DNA of 64,000 bases from Pseudoalteromonas denitrificans DSM 6059 (GTDB taxonomy: Bacteria > Pseudomonadota > Gammaproteobacteria > Enterobacterales > Alteromonadaceae). Numbering within the stretch: the stretch's first letter is position 1; the number at the start of each line of letters is the position of its first letter. A program made the translations under genes and the position numbers. The stretch covers positions 1 through 64,000 of the forward strand of contig NZ_FOLO01000027.1 of the NCBI RefSeq assembly GCF_900112265.1, read 5' to 3'. The notes beneath the pieces are model-generated. The model was given only the letters and a program-made list of their open reading frames with translations, made no database searches and had not been told where the DNA came from. Below, piece by piece: positions 52,676 to 62,674 of the stretch.

Positions 52676-53536
52676 TCAGTGTTCCTCTTTTGTTTTAATA
52701 TATCAACAAATAAGTATTGCGATACAAATATAGGGTCGTTTAAAACGTATTCGAAACCAATGAATAATGTGCATTTAAATCATTCCTTTTCTAGCACAAA
52801 CCCCAGCAAATTAGGCTGTATTATACCTACTTCATAAAAAAACGCGAATATGCTTAATTTTGAACACTATCCCAATATATTTTTTGTGTATGAGTTGAAA
52901 GGTTTTTTCACTTTATTGATTAGAACGCTTAACAGTATCATTCATTCCTGACATAAAAAACCAAGTATGCGAATAACAATTACTTGTATTAAAATAAATA
53001 AGTGATGATTATAAAGCTTATATATTTATGCTTGTGCTCTTTATTTTGCAAATAAAAAGTTCAAACACACCACCTTCTTTATTTCAGGCAAGAAATATGA
53101 GAGCCGCTTCTATCCGATAAAAATAGCTTTATTAATATTGCTTTCGTTAAGCCTAAACTCATTTTTGTTTGTTTTAACTTGGTAATATTTCTGATGGTTC
53201 AGAAGACCAATAATATTATCTTGTTTTTCAACAATTTCTTATATTTACGCGCTAATAACATAACACCAGCGATGCTTGTGTTAGTTATAAATATAGGCAA
53301 AGCATTGTAGCTCCTTAATTGTTTGTCATAGGCTGAGTTTATGACATGATATACCCAAGCCAGTTCAAGATTCAGAATTCAACCGCTTAAGGGTAAATTA
53401 AACAAATCGTCAGAGCTATTTTAAGAGGGTATTCACTAGTGCATCAATAAAATACCTATCCTAAACACATATCTTGAAATGGCTTGAGTAAAAATAATAA
53501 AACACTTTCAACTTGTTACAAAACATTGGAATAGAT
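52676..53536. other. Intergenic region with repeat, 861 bp
   Basis: A long AT-rich gap between bax-like and dGTPase genes. It contains the short MITE-like element (53348-53491). A minus-strand open stretch (about 53393 to 53215) with a hydrophobic SIAGVMLLARKYKK-like reading has no start or ribosome site and is not called. Nothing else is recognised. Confidence 0.4.
53348..53491. repeat. Short MITE-like element with inverted ends
   Basis: The left end GATATACCCAAGCCAGTTCA (53348 on) and right end ATCTTGAAATGGCTTGAGTA (53471-53490) are near-perfect inverses over about 20 bp. The interior is about 100 bp and noncoding. It lies 46 bp before the dGTPase ATG and could carry its promoter. Confidence 0.6.
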
Positions 53537-54832
53537 ATGAGCCATTGGATCCAAAGACGCAGTACAGAAGATAAGAACAGACCAAATGATCATCGAACCC
53601 CTTTTCAAAAAGACAGATCTCGCATTATACATGCAGCAGCATTTAGGCGTTTACAAGCTAAAACACAAATTATGGGGATAGGAGTCGATGACTTTTATCG
53701 AACGCGGTTAACGCATTCTTTAGAGGTTGCCCAAATTGGGAGTGGTATTTTAGGGCAATTAAGAAGTACATTACCCGATACTCATTTTTTGCCCTGCCGC
53801 AGTCAAATCGAAACCTTATGCTTAGCACATGATATTGGTCACCCGCCTTTTGGTCATGGTGGTGAAATTGCGCTTAATTATATGATGAGAAATAGCGGAG
53901 GTTTTGAAGGCAATGCACAAACCTTAAGAATAGTTTCTAAACTTGAACCTTATACACCGGGGTTTGGTATGAATTTAACCCGTAGAACACTGTTAGGTTT
54001 TATAAAATATCCCGACTTCATTGATAATCTTTGGTTAACACAACCTAAAGTAGACCCAACGGCTCCTTTTATTAAAGCAGACTTATGGCTACCTGCCAAA
54101 GGTTTATATTCTGATGACAAAGATGTTTTTGATTGGATCCTAAAACCTTTAAATGAATCAGATAGGCAATTAATTCGACAACATCAACCTTTAGATAAGT
54201 ATCGTAATAAAACCTGTTTTAAATCTTTAGATGCCTCCATTATGGAGTTGGCAGATGACATTGCTTATGCAGTACATGATCTTGAGGATGCTATCGCCAC
54301 AGGAATCATAAGTTTAGGACAATGGCATGATTTTGCTCTAAGTGAGTTTAAATCAATATCAGGCCCTTGGCTTAAGTCGAACATTGACCGTATATCACAC
54401 AAACTATTTTCAAAACATCATTCTGATCGTAAAGACGCGATAGGTGAACTAGTAAATTTATTTATAACTGAAAATAGAATTGAGAATAATCAGCATGGCT
54501 TTTCATCTGAAATTTTATCATATAGTTTATCTTTACCTGATGAATATAAGGCAATTTTACAAGTACTTAAACGTTTCATTAATAAATTATTGATCCGTAA
54601 ACCAAAAATGCAACAAATAGAATTTAAAGGACAAAAACTTATTATTGAGTTATTCAATGCTTTCTCTACTGATCCCCTAAGGTTATTACCAGAAAATACT
54701 CAACAAAGATGGCTGGAAACCTTTGAACTAACAGGATGTGGTAATAGAGTAATTTGTGACTATATAGCAGGTATGAGCGATGAATATGCCTATAAAGTTC
54801 ATAATCGGCTATTCTCAGCACAGGTAGATTAA
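53537..54832 (+). CDS. dGTPase (HD phosphohydrolase), possible anti-phage type
   Basis: The 431-residue protein starts at ATG 53537 (MSHWIQRRSTEDKNR) after GGAATAG; the frame extends to TTG 53513. HD-domain motifs are FRRLQAKTQIM, RLTHSLEVAQIG (first His), LAHDIGHPPFGHGGE (HD pair) and SLDASIMELADDIAYAVHDL. It removes triphosphate from dGTP. The family named anti-phage deoxyguanosine triphosphatase in Shewanella, Vibrio and relatives shares this length and layout; reported members deplete dNTPs and block phage. Whether this one does so is untested. No other defence gene is adjacent. Confidence 0.88.
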   Translation: MSHWIQRRSTEDKNRPNDHRTPFQKDRSRIIHAAAFRRLQAKTQIMGIGVDDFYRTRLTHSLEVAQIGSGILGQLRSTLPDTHFLPCRSQIETLCLAHDIGHPPFGHGGEIALNYMMRNSGGFEGNAQTLRIVSKLEPYTPGFGMNLTRRTLLGFIKYPDFIDNLWLTQPKVDPTAPFIKADLWLPAKGLYSDDKDVFDWILKPLNESDRQLIRQHQPLDKYRNKTCFKSLDASIMELADDIAYAVHDLEDAIATGIISLGQWHDFALSEFKSISGPWLKSNIDRISHKLFSKHHSDRKDAIGELVNLFITENRIENNQHGFSSEILSYSLSLPDEYKAILQVLKRFINKLLIRKPKMQQIEFKGQKLIIELFNAFSTDPLRLLPENTQQRWLETFELTGCGNRVICDYIAGMSDEYAYKVHNRLFSAQVD

Positions 54833-54837
54833 ATTAA

Positions 54838-54867
54838 AAAGCCAGATGCAAAGCATCTGGCTTTTTA
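54838..54867. terminator. Bidirectional terminator after the dGTPase gene
   Basis: AAAAAGCCAGATGC-AAA-GCATCTGGCTTTTT is a perfect stem between convergent genes. Confidence 0.92.
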
Positions 54868-54878
54868 ATTTTAGATAT

Positions 54879-57608
54879 TTACTGCGTAAAAATAGGCCTG
54901 ACTCTTTTAATGAAGTCAGTATCTTTCGCGGTAAACTCAGTAACATTTAGCCACTGCATAAATAAATCATTTAACTGATTATTATCACCCAACATTTTTT
55001 CACTTAACATGGCAATTTGTTCATCCATTTTAAGTTTAGCGTCCGATTTTGGAGTTTCAACTTGCGCAAGAATTTCCATTCGAACAGTCAATTGCGCTCT
55101 GCTCAATGACTTATTTTTTATCACTTTATGCCATGTTTTTGGTAAACAAAAATCCTGACTCAGTACATCAAATAATTCAACGTGTTTAGCAAGCTTATTC
55201 AAACGCTCACTGTGTTTAATCTTATCTTTAATGCTGTCGATAAGTTCGTTTACTTTTGACTTAAGTCCTTTCATACCATGAGGTATTAGTAATGAAAACT
55301 CATTAACTTGTTTTAAAAGTACAGAATACTTCACTTTTTCACTTGAATCTTTTACTGCTAAAAATGCTTGCTGAAATTCATTTAACTCAGCCTCCATTGC
55401 TGAAACCTGTACATTTATTTCACTTTCTTGTAGTTTTTTAGCTGTTTCTCTTTTTGAAAAAACATCATCATTACATTTTCTAAAAGCTTGCCATAATTCA
55501 TTCTCAGCTTTATTACCAGCAAAACCTATTAACTTCCACTGTTCTTGTAATTGCTTTAATTGCTCACATGCTTGAGAAGCATCTTCACTAGCAGCAAAAA
55601 CTTTTGCCTGTTCAAGCAAGGCTGTTTTGCTTTGTGCATGCATTTTATGTTTTGCTTTGATTTTAGTAATGATAACTTTTTCAGCATTTTTATAACGTGT
55701 TAATAATGCTTGGTATGCTTGTGTATCTACTGATCCAGCCTGACGCCAAGCTTTGGTAAGCTTATTATATTCAGTCTCTAATAACTTAAACTGTGCAATT
55801 GAATCACTTTCTAAGGTATTTAAAGAAGTCATTTTTTCAATAATTTGTTCACGATCGGCTAAGTGTACTTTTCTTTGGGCTTCTTGTTCAGCAAAGAATG
55901 TACGGCAAGGTATAAAGGCCTCTTCAAGTAGTAAATCAAATTCATTTGCTTTTAATTTTGCTTCATCACTATTTATACGTCCCAACTCATTCCAACGCTT
56001 ACGAAATAGTTTCACTTGAGCTGCGCGAGACTTAGGTTCTTTACAGTCCTCAGCAATAAGTGATTTTAATTCATTTAATAATTCATCACGTTTTGGTTCA
56101 GCGATATACTGCTGCCAATCTTGCGCTTTTTTTAACGCTATTTCTATTAACTCATAATCACTTTGTAAACTTTTTTGGTAACCCGGTGTTAAGGTTTGAT
56201 ATAACTCATTCATACCTTTAAAAACACCAAAAGCAATATTGTAACGCCCTTGATCTAATAATCTTTTTAAATCTCTCAACTTTTTCTGAGATTGCTTTTT
56301 TGCACTTTCAAGGTTTGACTTTAATTCAAATGATTTACTTTTCCACTGTGTTATAAGTGTATTAAGTATGTCTATATTTGTTTGTTTAACTGGCGCAGGC
56401 ATTTGGTTCAGTAAGCTTTTTGCCTGTTTTTGCCATTGTTCAAAAGCAATAACAGCATCATCATATGTTAATAAATCCTCAGGTATAACTAATGTCTCAA
56501 ACTCTGACACATGTTCAGAAAACGCTTCCACATTTAATAATAACTCTGGCAAGCGATTTATTTGTGCTGAAAAGCTATCAAATTGCCTTTGTATGCTTGC
56601 TTGTTCTTTTAATTTAGGCTCGCAAGCGATTAGCTCTTCTTGTGACTGAGTTAATAAACGCGTTAATTGTGCTGTTGTTTCTTCATTTGGAGATAACAGG
56701 CTTAACTTCAATTTACCTTCAATATCATGAATAAGTGTATTAAAATAACTCAACTTAGCTTCAGCTTGTTCTTTTAGTGCAATTTGAGCTAACTTGTCGA
56801 TATTTATTTGTTCTAATTTAGCTAAAGTAACTTCTACTTTACTCACTAAAGCTAAATACTTTTCACTTGCAATACTAAGTTGTTCTTCGTTTAACCACTT
56901 TAGTTCTAATGCTTGCCAGTTTTCATTTAATAGCGCAAATTGATTTTTTACAAGCTCATAATCTGATTTTTCACGTAATGCATTCAGCTTAGCTAAAATT
57001 AGTTTTGATTCTTTTTCAACTAAAAGTGGCATTTCTTTAGCTAATTTCAGTTGCTCTAGACATTGCTCTATTTTACTTTTTGCGGCTCCATGAGCTTTAT
57101 TTTGACATGATTTTAATAACTTATATTGTTCAACTAACTCAACAAGCGTTAACTGAAAAGATTCATCCCCTTGCTTAAATGCTGTTTCTATCAAATTTGG
57201 TTTCGCTAAACGTTTTAACAGTTTGACTCTTAAACTATTATTTTTATCTTCTAAAGCCAACTTTTCTAATAAAGAAGTTTTAGTACAAGTATCAATATAT
57301 TCAGTTTTAATTTTACTTGATAAAGATGCGTCATCTTTTAATATCGCTTTTGATACATGCTGTTCAGCAATATCTTTTATTCCCTGAGCCTGATCTTTTT
57401 TATAAGCTTGCCACCAAAGCGTAATATCATTTAACTTATTTAGCGCTTCCTTACGAATTTCTATAGCATCATCATTAAAGGCCAAATCATCTAATATTTT
57501 TGCGTCTTTTTCATCGCTTATATCTAATTTATCGATTGCAACTAATCGTACTGATAGTTTAGGATGTTTCCATTTAGGTGTGAATAAGTGCTTAAATATC
57601 ATTTTCAT
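54879..57608 (-). CDS. DUF349 domain-containing protein, large
   Basis: The 909-residue protein is almost entirely helical, made of several DUF349 repeats (patterns like FRKRWNELGRIN, LETEYNKLTKAWRQAGSVDT, LQEQWKLIGFAGNKAENELW). The N-terminal part (RLVAIDKLDISDEKD ... IRKEALNKLND) resembles HEAT-type repeats. Proteins of this kind in gammaproteobacteria are cytoplasmic and of unknown function. Its start overlaps yeaC by 17 bp, so translation is coupled. It ends the three-gene operon. Confidence 0.85.
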   Translation of the reverse strand: MKMIFKHLFTPKWKHPKLSVRLVAIDKLDISDEKDAKILDDLAFNDDAIEIRKEALNKLNDITLWWQAYKKDQAQGIKDIAEQHVSKAILKDDASLSSKIKTEYIDTCTKTSLLEKLALEDKNNSLRVKLLKRLAKPNLIETAFKQGDESFQLTLVELVEQYKLLKSCQNKAHGAAKSKIEQCLEQLKLAKEMPLLVEKESKLILAKLNALREKSDYELVKNQFALLNENWQALELKWLNEEQLSIASEKYLALVSKVEVTLAKLEQINIDKLAQIALKEQAEAKLSYFNTLIHDIEGKLKLSLLSPNEETTAQLTRLLTQSQEELIACEPKLKEQASIQRQFDSFSAQINRLPELLLNVEAFSEHVSEFETLVIPEDLLTYDDAVIAFEQWQKQAKSLLNQMPAPVKQTNIDILNTLITQWKSKSFELKSNLESAKKQSQKKLRDLKRLLDQGRYNIAFGVFKGMNELYQTLTPGYQKSLQSDYELIEIALKKAQDWQQYIAEPKRDELLNELKSLIAEDCKEPKSRAAQVKLFRKRWNELGRINSDEAKLKANEFDLLLEEAFIPCRTFFAEQEAQRKVHLADREQIIEKMTSLNTLESDSIAQFKLLETEYNKLTKAWRQAGSVDTQAYQALLTRYKNAEKVIITKIKAKHKMHAQSKTALLEQAKVFAASEDASQACEQLKQLQEQWKLIGFAGNKAENELWQAFRKCNDDVFSKRETAKKLQESEINVQVSAMEAELNEFQQAFLAVKDSSEKVKYSVLLKQVNEFSLLIPHGMKGLKSKVNELIDSIKDKIKHSERLNKLAKHVELFDVLSQDFCLPKTWHKVIKNKSLSRAQLTVRMEILAQVETPKSDAKLKMDEQIAMLSEKMLGDNNQLNDLFMQWLNVTEFTAKDTDFIKRVRPIFTQ

Positions 57609-57873
57609 TAAACCTTGCTATTTCTTCTTCTACTTTAAATTGTGATTTTAACTCGCGTTTCGAGCGCATAACCATTTCACCATCACTTGAGATAGTAAAT
57701 TGCTCATTAGAACGCTCAACCTTAGCTTGATAAAGCATAACTAATTGCACTGTTTGCTCTTTTTGGGCTTCAGATAAAGCAACACCATCAGGCCAACGAC
57801 CTGTTGCAGCGCCATATTTTAAACGTTCATAAAGTTCAGGGGTAATATTACTGATGAGATGGTCTAAATTCAT
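57592..57873 (-). CDS. yeaC: DUF1315 family protein, YeaC-like
   Basis: The 93-residue protein begins MNLDHLISNITPELYERLKY and has GRWPDGVALSEAQKEQTVQL, the DUF1315 (YeaC) core. The function is unknown. It starts right after the zinc-ribbon gene stop (adjacent bases) and overlaps the DUF349 gene by 17 bp, so the three form an operon. Confidence 0.88.
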   Translation of the reverse strand: MNLDHLISNITPELYERLKYGAATGRWPDGVALSEAQKEQTVQLVMLYQAKVERSNEQFTISSDGEMVMRSKRELKSQFKVEEEIARFNENDI

Positions 57874-58200
57874 TTATTTAGTCTTCTTTACTAATAAAAG
57901 GCGGACACGATTAATCACATACCATAAAAAACCAATTCCAATTGCTGATTGAGTGATTAGCAGTTCAATAGAACCTGGTGCTGGTGAACGTGTATAAAGT
58001 GCTAAAAATCCAGAAAGAAAAATGATCAATGCGATAAAAGAATGATTCATTATTTGCTGCTTTTTCTTCAATTTAATATCAAGAGCAATTTTTAGTTTAT
58101 CTTCAGCATTTAAATTACTGATATTCATATCACAATGGGGACATTGTTTATGTTTATCTGATATTTGTTTAGCACAATTTGGACAGGCGACAATTGCCAT
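57874..58200 (-). CDS. Zinc-ribbon membrane protein
   Basis: The 108-residue protein starts at ATG 58200 after a strong AGGAG. Two CxxC pairs at the N-terminus (CPNCAKQISDKHKQCPHC) form a zinc ribbon. Two hydrophobic helices follow (FIALIIFLSGFLALYT, SAIGIGFLWYVINRV). It is the first gene of the zinc-ribbon/yeaC/DUF349 operon. The function is unknown. Confidence 0.8.
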   Translation of the reverse strand: MAIVACPNCAKQISDKHKQCPHCDMNISNLNAEDKLKIALDIKLKKKQQIMNHSFIALIIFLSGFLALYTRSPAPGSIELLITQSAIGIGFLWYVINRVRLLLVKKTK

Positions 58201-58248
58201 CAATAAAGCTCCTACATCTACATACCCTTTTTATCTAATTTAGGGTAT

Positions 58249-58271
58249 TAAAAAAGCGCTCATTTGAGCGC
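58249..58271 (-). terminator. Terminator of the carboxypeptidase gene
   Basis: On the minus strand GGCGCTCAAATGAGCGC is followed by TTTTTTA, about 65 bp after the stop at 58337. It separates this gene from the next operon. Confidence 0.85.
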
Positions 58272-58336
58272 CGTTTATTCTATCAGGCTTACATGCCTTT
58301 GTCTTTTAAACTAAGACATTTTAAACATCTAAAAAT

Positions 58337-59464
58337 TTATCTTAGAGTAGCAACCACATTTACAATTGCAGCTAAGGTATCTTGACCAAATGAATATGAA
58401 CGTCGATCTGACCAGCCATAATCAGCATCAGGTAAATTAATATTATCTTTAAAAGGCATTTCTATTGTATAAGATAAACATTTAAATTGCTCCGCAACCC
58501 AACATGAACCTACAGTTAAATTGGCTTGTCCTGGTTCATCTTTAGGATAACCAAATTCGTCTTGAAACTCAGGTGTAATCGTAAGTAATGCTGATTTAAA
58601 TGACTCTTCTAACGATTTCATTTTATCATCGTAGCTTGGGATCCCTTCAGATCCTGCTACAAAGTTATAAGGTAGTGCTTCATCTCCGTGTATATCTAAG
58701 AACATATCAACACCTAAGTTCAACATTTTGTCTCGGACTAAAAATACTTCTGGACTACTTTCCATTGAAGGCGATTGCCACTCGCGGTTTAAATTCACAC
58801 CTTTGGCATTTGTACGTAAATGCCCTCGTACACTACCATCTGGATTCATATTTGGCACAATATAAAAAACAGCTTGCGATAATAGTGCAGCAGCATGAGC
58901 GTCTTCATCATCTAACAGTTTATGTAGTAGCCCTTCAACAAACCACTGTGCCATTGTTTCACCTGGATGTTGACGCGCCGTGATCCAGATATTTTTTTTA
59001 TCAGAAGCTGGTTCACCTATACGTAATACTGTCATATCACGTTTATCTAATGTGTGACCTAAAGTTTCTATTTCACAGATTTCATGACCTTGTGCCCAAT
59101 AAACTAAATCCAAATGGCGCTCGTAACTGTAAGGTGCAAAATATGCAATATAAAGATGCGAGCACTCTGGTTCACATTCAATCGTTAATGTGCCGTTTTC
59201 ATATGATGTTGGTAATCTAAACCAAGTTTGGCGATCATATGAGGCAACAGCTTGATAATTATCCCAACCTTCAGGATATGCTGAATTTTCAAGGTTACTA
59301 ATATTGATTTTATGAAGTTGGTCTTGTTGTGTTTCTAAACGAAAATGAAACCACTGAAAAAAATCTGAACTTTTATCTTTATTTATTTCTAATTGAATAT
59401 CTAACGGGTTTTCAGCTGATTTTACAAGAATGTTACCACTATCAAATTGACTTGATATCTTCAT
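58337..59464 (-). CDS. M14 carboxypeptidase, cytosolic (CCP/Nna1-like) type
   Basis: The 375-residue protein lacks a signal peptide. The N-terminal beta domain (about 1-125: DFFQWFHFRLE, YIAYFAPYSYERHL) and the M14 catalytic domain match the bacterial cytosolic carboxypeptidase group. Zinc ligands are His and Glu in ITARQHPGETMAQWFVEG and His in FLDIHGDEALPYN. The catalytic Glu is in SYTIEMPFK. PNMNPDGSVRGHLRTNAKGV is the substrate-site loop. Eukaryotic relatives remove glutamates from tubulin tails; the bacterial substrate is unknown. AAGG precedes the start. Confidence 0.88.
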   Translation of the reverse strand: MKISSQFDSGNILVKSAENPLDIQLEINKDKSSDFFQWFHFRLETQQDQLHKINISNLENSAYPEGWDNYQAVASYDRQTWFRLPTSYENGTLTIECEPECSHLYIAYFAPYSYERHLDLVYWAQGHEICEIETLGHTLDKRDMTVLRIGEPASDKKNIWITARQHPGETMAQWFVEGLLHKLLDDEDAHAAALLSQAVFYIVPNMNPDGSVRGHLRTNAKGVNLNREWQSPSMESSPEVFLVRDKMLNLGVDMFLDIHGDEALPYNFVAGSEGIPSYDDKMKSLEESFKSALLTITPEFQDEFGYPKDEPGQANLTVGSCWVAEQFKCLSYTIEMPFKDNINLPDADYGWSDRRSYSFGQDTLAAIVNVVATLR

Positions 59465-59522
59465 TTAAATAACCTTTACTGGACTTGAGAAATATGTGTT
59501 TGATGATCTTAACATATTAATC

Positions 59523-59548
59523 AAAAAAGCCATCTTTCGATGGCTTTT
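59523..59548. terminator. Terminator after the alanine symporter gene
   Basis: AAAAGCCATC-TTTC-GATGGCTTTT has A/T-runs on both sides and lies just after the minus-strand stop at 59556. Confidence 0.88.
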
Positions 59549-59555
59549 AATTTAG

Positions 59556-61058
59556 TTATTTATCAACTTTATTGTTTTGAATTCGTTGCTCCCAAAAATC
59601 AGCTTTTTTAATTCCGAGTGCTTTAGGATCAAAAGTATATTTATCAACTCCTTGCTTACGTTGCATTTCGTAATCTTTTAATGCTTTAATTGCGGGTTTA
59701 GCCATGAAGAAAATAATCAAAATACCAATTATATTCAACCAAGCCATCATACCTACACCTATATCACCCATTGCCCATGCTAAATCAGCCGCTTTAACTG
59801 TGCCGTAAAAAGTTGCAAGCATGATCATTACTTTGAGAGCAAAAGTTAAACCCGGAAATTTAAGTGTACGTTTAATATAATACACATTATTTTCAGCAAT
59901 AAAGTAGTATGCCAAGATAGTTGTAAAAGCAAAGAAAAATAATGCTAATGCAATAAAAGGTTTACCTACGCCGCTAAAGACACTATCAACTGCAATTTGT
60001 GTATATGCTGGACTGTTAGCTGCAATATCCGCTGCAATATTTTGTACTATAAAAGTGTCCTCTGCACCCGGCACATGCACATTATACATACCTGTTATTA
60101 AAATCATAAAAGCAGTGGCAGAACATACAAATATAGTATCAATATATACAGAAAAGGCTTGTACTAAACCTTGTTGAGCTGGATGTTCAACCTCTGCAGC
60201 AGCTGCTGCATGCGGGCCAGTTCCTTGACCAGCTTCGTTAGAGTAAACACCACGTTTCACCCCCCAACCAATTGCCGCACCAACACCCGCCATAGGAGAA
60301 AAAGCATCCCCCACAATTAGCATAAATATTTCAGGCACTCGGTCAACATTAAGCACAATAATCACAAGTGAAACTATGATATATGCCAACGCCATAAATG
60401 GCACTACAACTTGAGTGAAGTTTGCAATACGCTTTACACCACCAAAAATGATAAAACCTAATAACAAGACTATACCTGTTGCAACATATACCTTCATAAG
60501 ACTGATAGTGCCCATGGCTGTTTCAATTGTGCTACCTTGACCAAACACTTGAACAACTGCTTCACCTATACCATTTGATTGCACCATAGGTAAAAGTAAG
60601 CCTGTTGCAATTATCGTTGCAATTGCAAAGATCCATGCATACCATTTTTGACCCATCGCCTTTTCAATATAATATGCTGGACCACCACGGTACTGCCCAT
60701 CCGTTTCTTCTTTATAGATTTGCGCTAATGTTGATTCAATGTAAGCCGTAGATGAACCTAAAAATGCAACAACCCACATCCAAAATACAGCACCTGGGCC
60801 ACCAAAGCCTATCGCGGCAGCAACTCCTGCAATATTACCAGTACCAACACGTCCGGATAAAGAAACAGCTAATGCTTGAAACGATGAAATCCCCTGCTCT
60901 GAACTTTTTCCTGATAGTAATAAACGGAACATTTCTGTAAATAATCTGATTTGAACAAATCTTGTTAATACAGAGAAAAATAGCCCTGTACCTAAGCATA
61001 AATAAATGAGAACAGGGCTCCAAATGATGCTATTTAAAAAAGTGACTATTTCTTGCAC
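59556..61058 (-). CDS. Alanine/glycine:sodium symporter (AGCS)
   Basis: The 500-residue inner-membrane protein starts at GTG 61058 behind GGAG. AGCS motifs include ALAVSLSGRVGTGNIAGVAA, GFGGPGAVFWMWVVAFLGSS and GWGVKRGVYSNEAGQGTGPH. About eleven helices are visible. It imports alanine or glycine with Na+. The C-terminal tail (KQGVDKYTFDPKALGIKKAD) is cytosolic. It is monocistronic with terminators on both sides. Confidence 0.93.
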   Translation of the reverse strand: MQEIVTFLNSIIWSPVLIYLCLGTGLFFSVLTRFVQIRLFTEMFRLLLSGKSSEQGISSFQALAVSLSGRVGTGNIAGVAAAIGFGGPGAVFWMWVVAFLGSSTAYIESTLAQIYKEETDGQYRGGPAYYIEKAMGQKWYAWIFAIATIIATGLLLPMVQSNGIGEAVVQVFGQGSTIETAMGTISLMKVYVATGIVLLLGFIIFGGVKRIANFTQVVVPFMALAYIIVSLVIIVLNVDRVPEIFMLIVGDAFSPMAGVGAAIGWGVKRGVYSNEAGQGTGPHAAAAAEVEHPAQQGLVQAFSVYIDTIFVCSATAFMILITGMYNVHVPGAEDTFIVQNIAADIAANSPAYTQIAVDSVFSGVGKPFIALALFFFAFTTILAYYFIAENNVYYIKRTLKFPGLTFALKVMIMLATFYGTVKAADLAWAMGDIGVGMMAWLNIIGILIIFFMAKPAIKALKDYEMQRKQGVDKYTFDPKALGIKKADFWEQRIQNNKVDK

Positions 61059-61180
61059 TAGTATACTCCGTTATTATTATTATTTTGTAAATTTAAAGTA
61101 AAGTACCATACCCTAGGAGCATGTATCAAACAAACCTGACAAGTTAGTGGATAAATAAAACCTAAATCTGGTACGTAAAA

Positions 61181-61213
61181 AAAATGCCGTTCAACAAAAT
61201 TGAACGGCATTCA
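61181..61213. terminator. Terminator of the GAPDH gene
   Basis: AATGCCGTTCAA-CAAAA-TTGAACGGCATT is a 12-bp perfect stem after the minus-strand stop at 61229. The A-run on the plus strand becomes a T-run on the minus strand. Confidence 0.9.
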
Positions 61214-61228
61214 TAAAAATATATTTAA

Positions 61229-62674
61229 CTAGCGTGGCAAACTTGGATGTGTAACTTCAGCCATATCACGCATTACACGTACAACCTGACAGCTGTACCC
61301 AAACTCGTTATCATACCAAACATAAAGAACAACGCGCTTACCATCGACAATTGTCGCTTGAGAATCAACAACGCCAGCATAACGACTACCAACTAAATCT
61401 GTAGATACAATTTCAGTAGATGCGGTGTAATCTATTTGGTCTCGTAAATCAGAGTAAAGTGCAGTTTCACGTAAATATTCATTCAACTCTTCAACTGTTG
61501 TTTCTTTATTTAAGTTGATATTAAGAATTGCCATAGAAACATTTGGTGTTGGTACACGAATAGCATTACCAGTAAGTTTACCTTCCAATTCAGGTAAAGC
61601 TTTAGATACCGCTTTTGCAGCACCTGTAGATGTAATTACCATATTTAGAGCAGCGGCACGACCACGACGCTCTGCTGAATGATAATTATCGATTAAGTTT
61701 TGATCATTTGTATACGAGTGTACCGTTTCAACATGACCATTTTCAATACCAAACTTATCATTTAACGCTTTCAAAGTAGGTGTAATTGCATTTGTTGTAC
61801 AGCTCGCAGCCGATACAATTTTATCTTCATTTTTGATGTCTTTATTATTAACACCATAAACAACATTTTTGATCTCACCTTTGGCAGGCGCTGTTAATAA
61901 AACTTTAGAAGTGCCTTTAGATTTAAGGTGTAAACCAAGACCATCTTCATCTTTCCAAATACCCGTATTATCAACTACTAACGCATTTTCGATACCGTAT
62001 GCAGTATAATCTACTTCATCAGGTGAATTTGCATATATAACTTGAATATAAGCACCATTAGCTTTAATTACTTTTAACTCTTCGTCAACTGTAATAGAAC
62101 CATTAAATGGGCCATGAATTGAATCACGACGCAATAAACTTGCGCGCTTTTCTAAATCACCTTTACGTCCACCACGTACAACAATTGCACGTAAGTTTAA
62201 GTTAGCGTGAGGACCACCTTGTTCAATCAATAAACGCGCTAATAAGCGACCGATACGACCAAAACCGTATAACACAACATCACGCGGTTTTTCGTTATGA
62301 GAAGTTTCATTGATTTCTTTTAATTCATCAGTAAGATATTCCTCAATCGAACGACCAGCAGCAACATTTTTATAAATGTATGCATAAGCTAATTTACCGA
62401 TGTCGATTCTCGCTGATGCCAAGTCCATTTTGCTGATAGCTTCAAGAAATGGAAAGCTTTCTCGTAAACGAAGTTTATTTTCTTCAAATTGCGCAACTGT
62501 TTTGTGCGCTTTAATCACATCAATTGTGCTTGCACTAACGAGTGGGCGACCATAAACAGCAATTTCGATGCCTGATTTACGGTAAAGTTTACCTATGATT
62601 GGCTGCATGCTTTCAGCGTAATCTTGGCGTTCCTGCCAACTATTCTGATAATCTTGTTCGTGAGATGAAGTCAT
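61229..62674 (-). CDS. Glyceraldehyde-3-phosphate dehydrogenase, N-extended type
   Basis: The 481-residue enzyme has an extra N-terminal region (about 1-125) before the NAD-binding fold (VVLYGFGRIGRLLARLLIEQ). The catalytic Cys is in VSAASCTTNAITP (about residue 290) and the substrate-site His in ETVHSYTNDQNLID. It also has STGAAKAV and WYDNEFGYSCQVVRVM. This long form occurs in Pseudomonas and Alteromonadales, often with gluconeogenic or NADP preference, which I cannot verify. It oxidises or forms glyceraldehyde 3-phosphate. Confidence 0.92.
   Translation of the reverse strand: MTSSHEQDYQNSWQERQDYAESMQPIIGKLYRKSGIEIAVYGRPLVSASTIDVIKAHKTVAQFEENKLRLRESFPFLEAISKMDLASARIDIGKLAYAYIYKNVAAGRSIEEYLTDELKEINETSHNEKPRDVVLYGFGRIGRLLARLLIEQGGPHANLNLRAIVVRGGRKGDLEKRASLLRRDSIHGPFNGSITVDEELKVIKANGAYIQVIYANSPDEVDYTAYGIENALVVDNTGIWKDEDGLGLHLKSKGTSKVLLTAPAKGEIKNVVYGVNNKDIKNEDKIVSAASCTTNAITPTLKALNDKFGIENGHVETVHSYTNDQNLIDNYHSAERRGRAAALNMVITSTGAAKAVSKALPELEGKLTGNAIRVPTPNVSMAILNINLNKETTVEELNEYLRETALYSDLRDQIDYTASTEIVSTDLVGSRYAGVVDSQATIVDGKRVVLYVWYDNEFGYSCQVVRVMRDMAEVTHPSLPR

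Noticed and set aside
53215..53393. Minus-strand open stretch with a hydrophobic reading SIAGVMLLARKYKK, resembling a C-terminal sorting tail
   Set aside because: No start codon, no ribosome site, runs into the repeat element, and no domain upstream.
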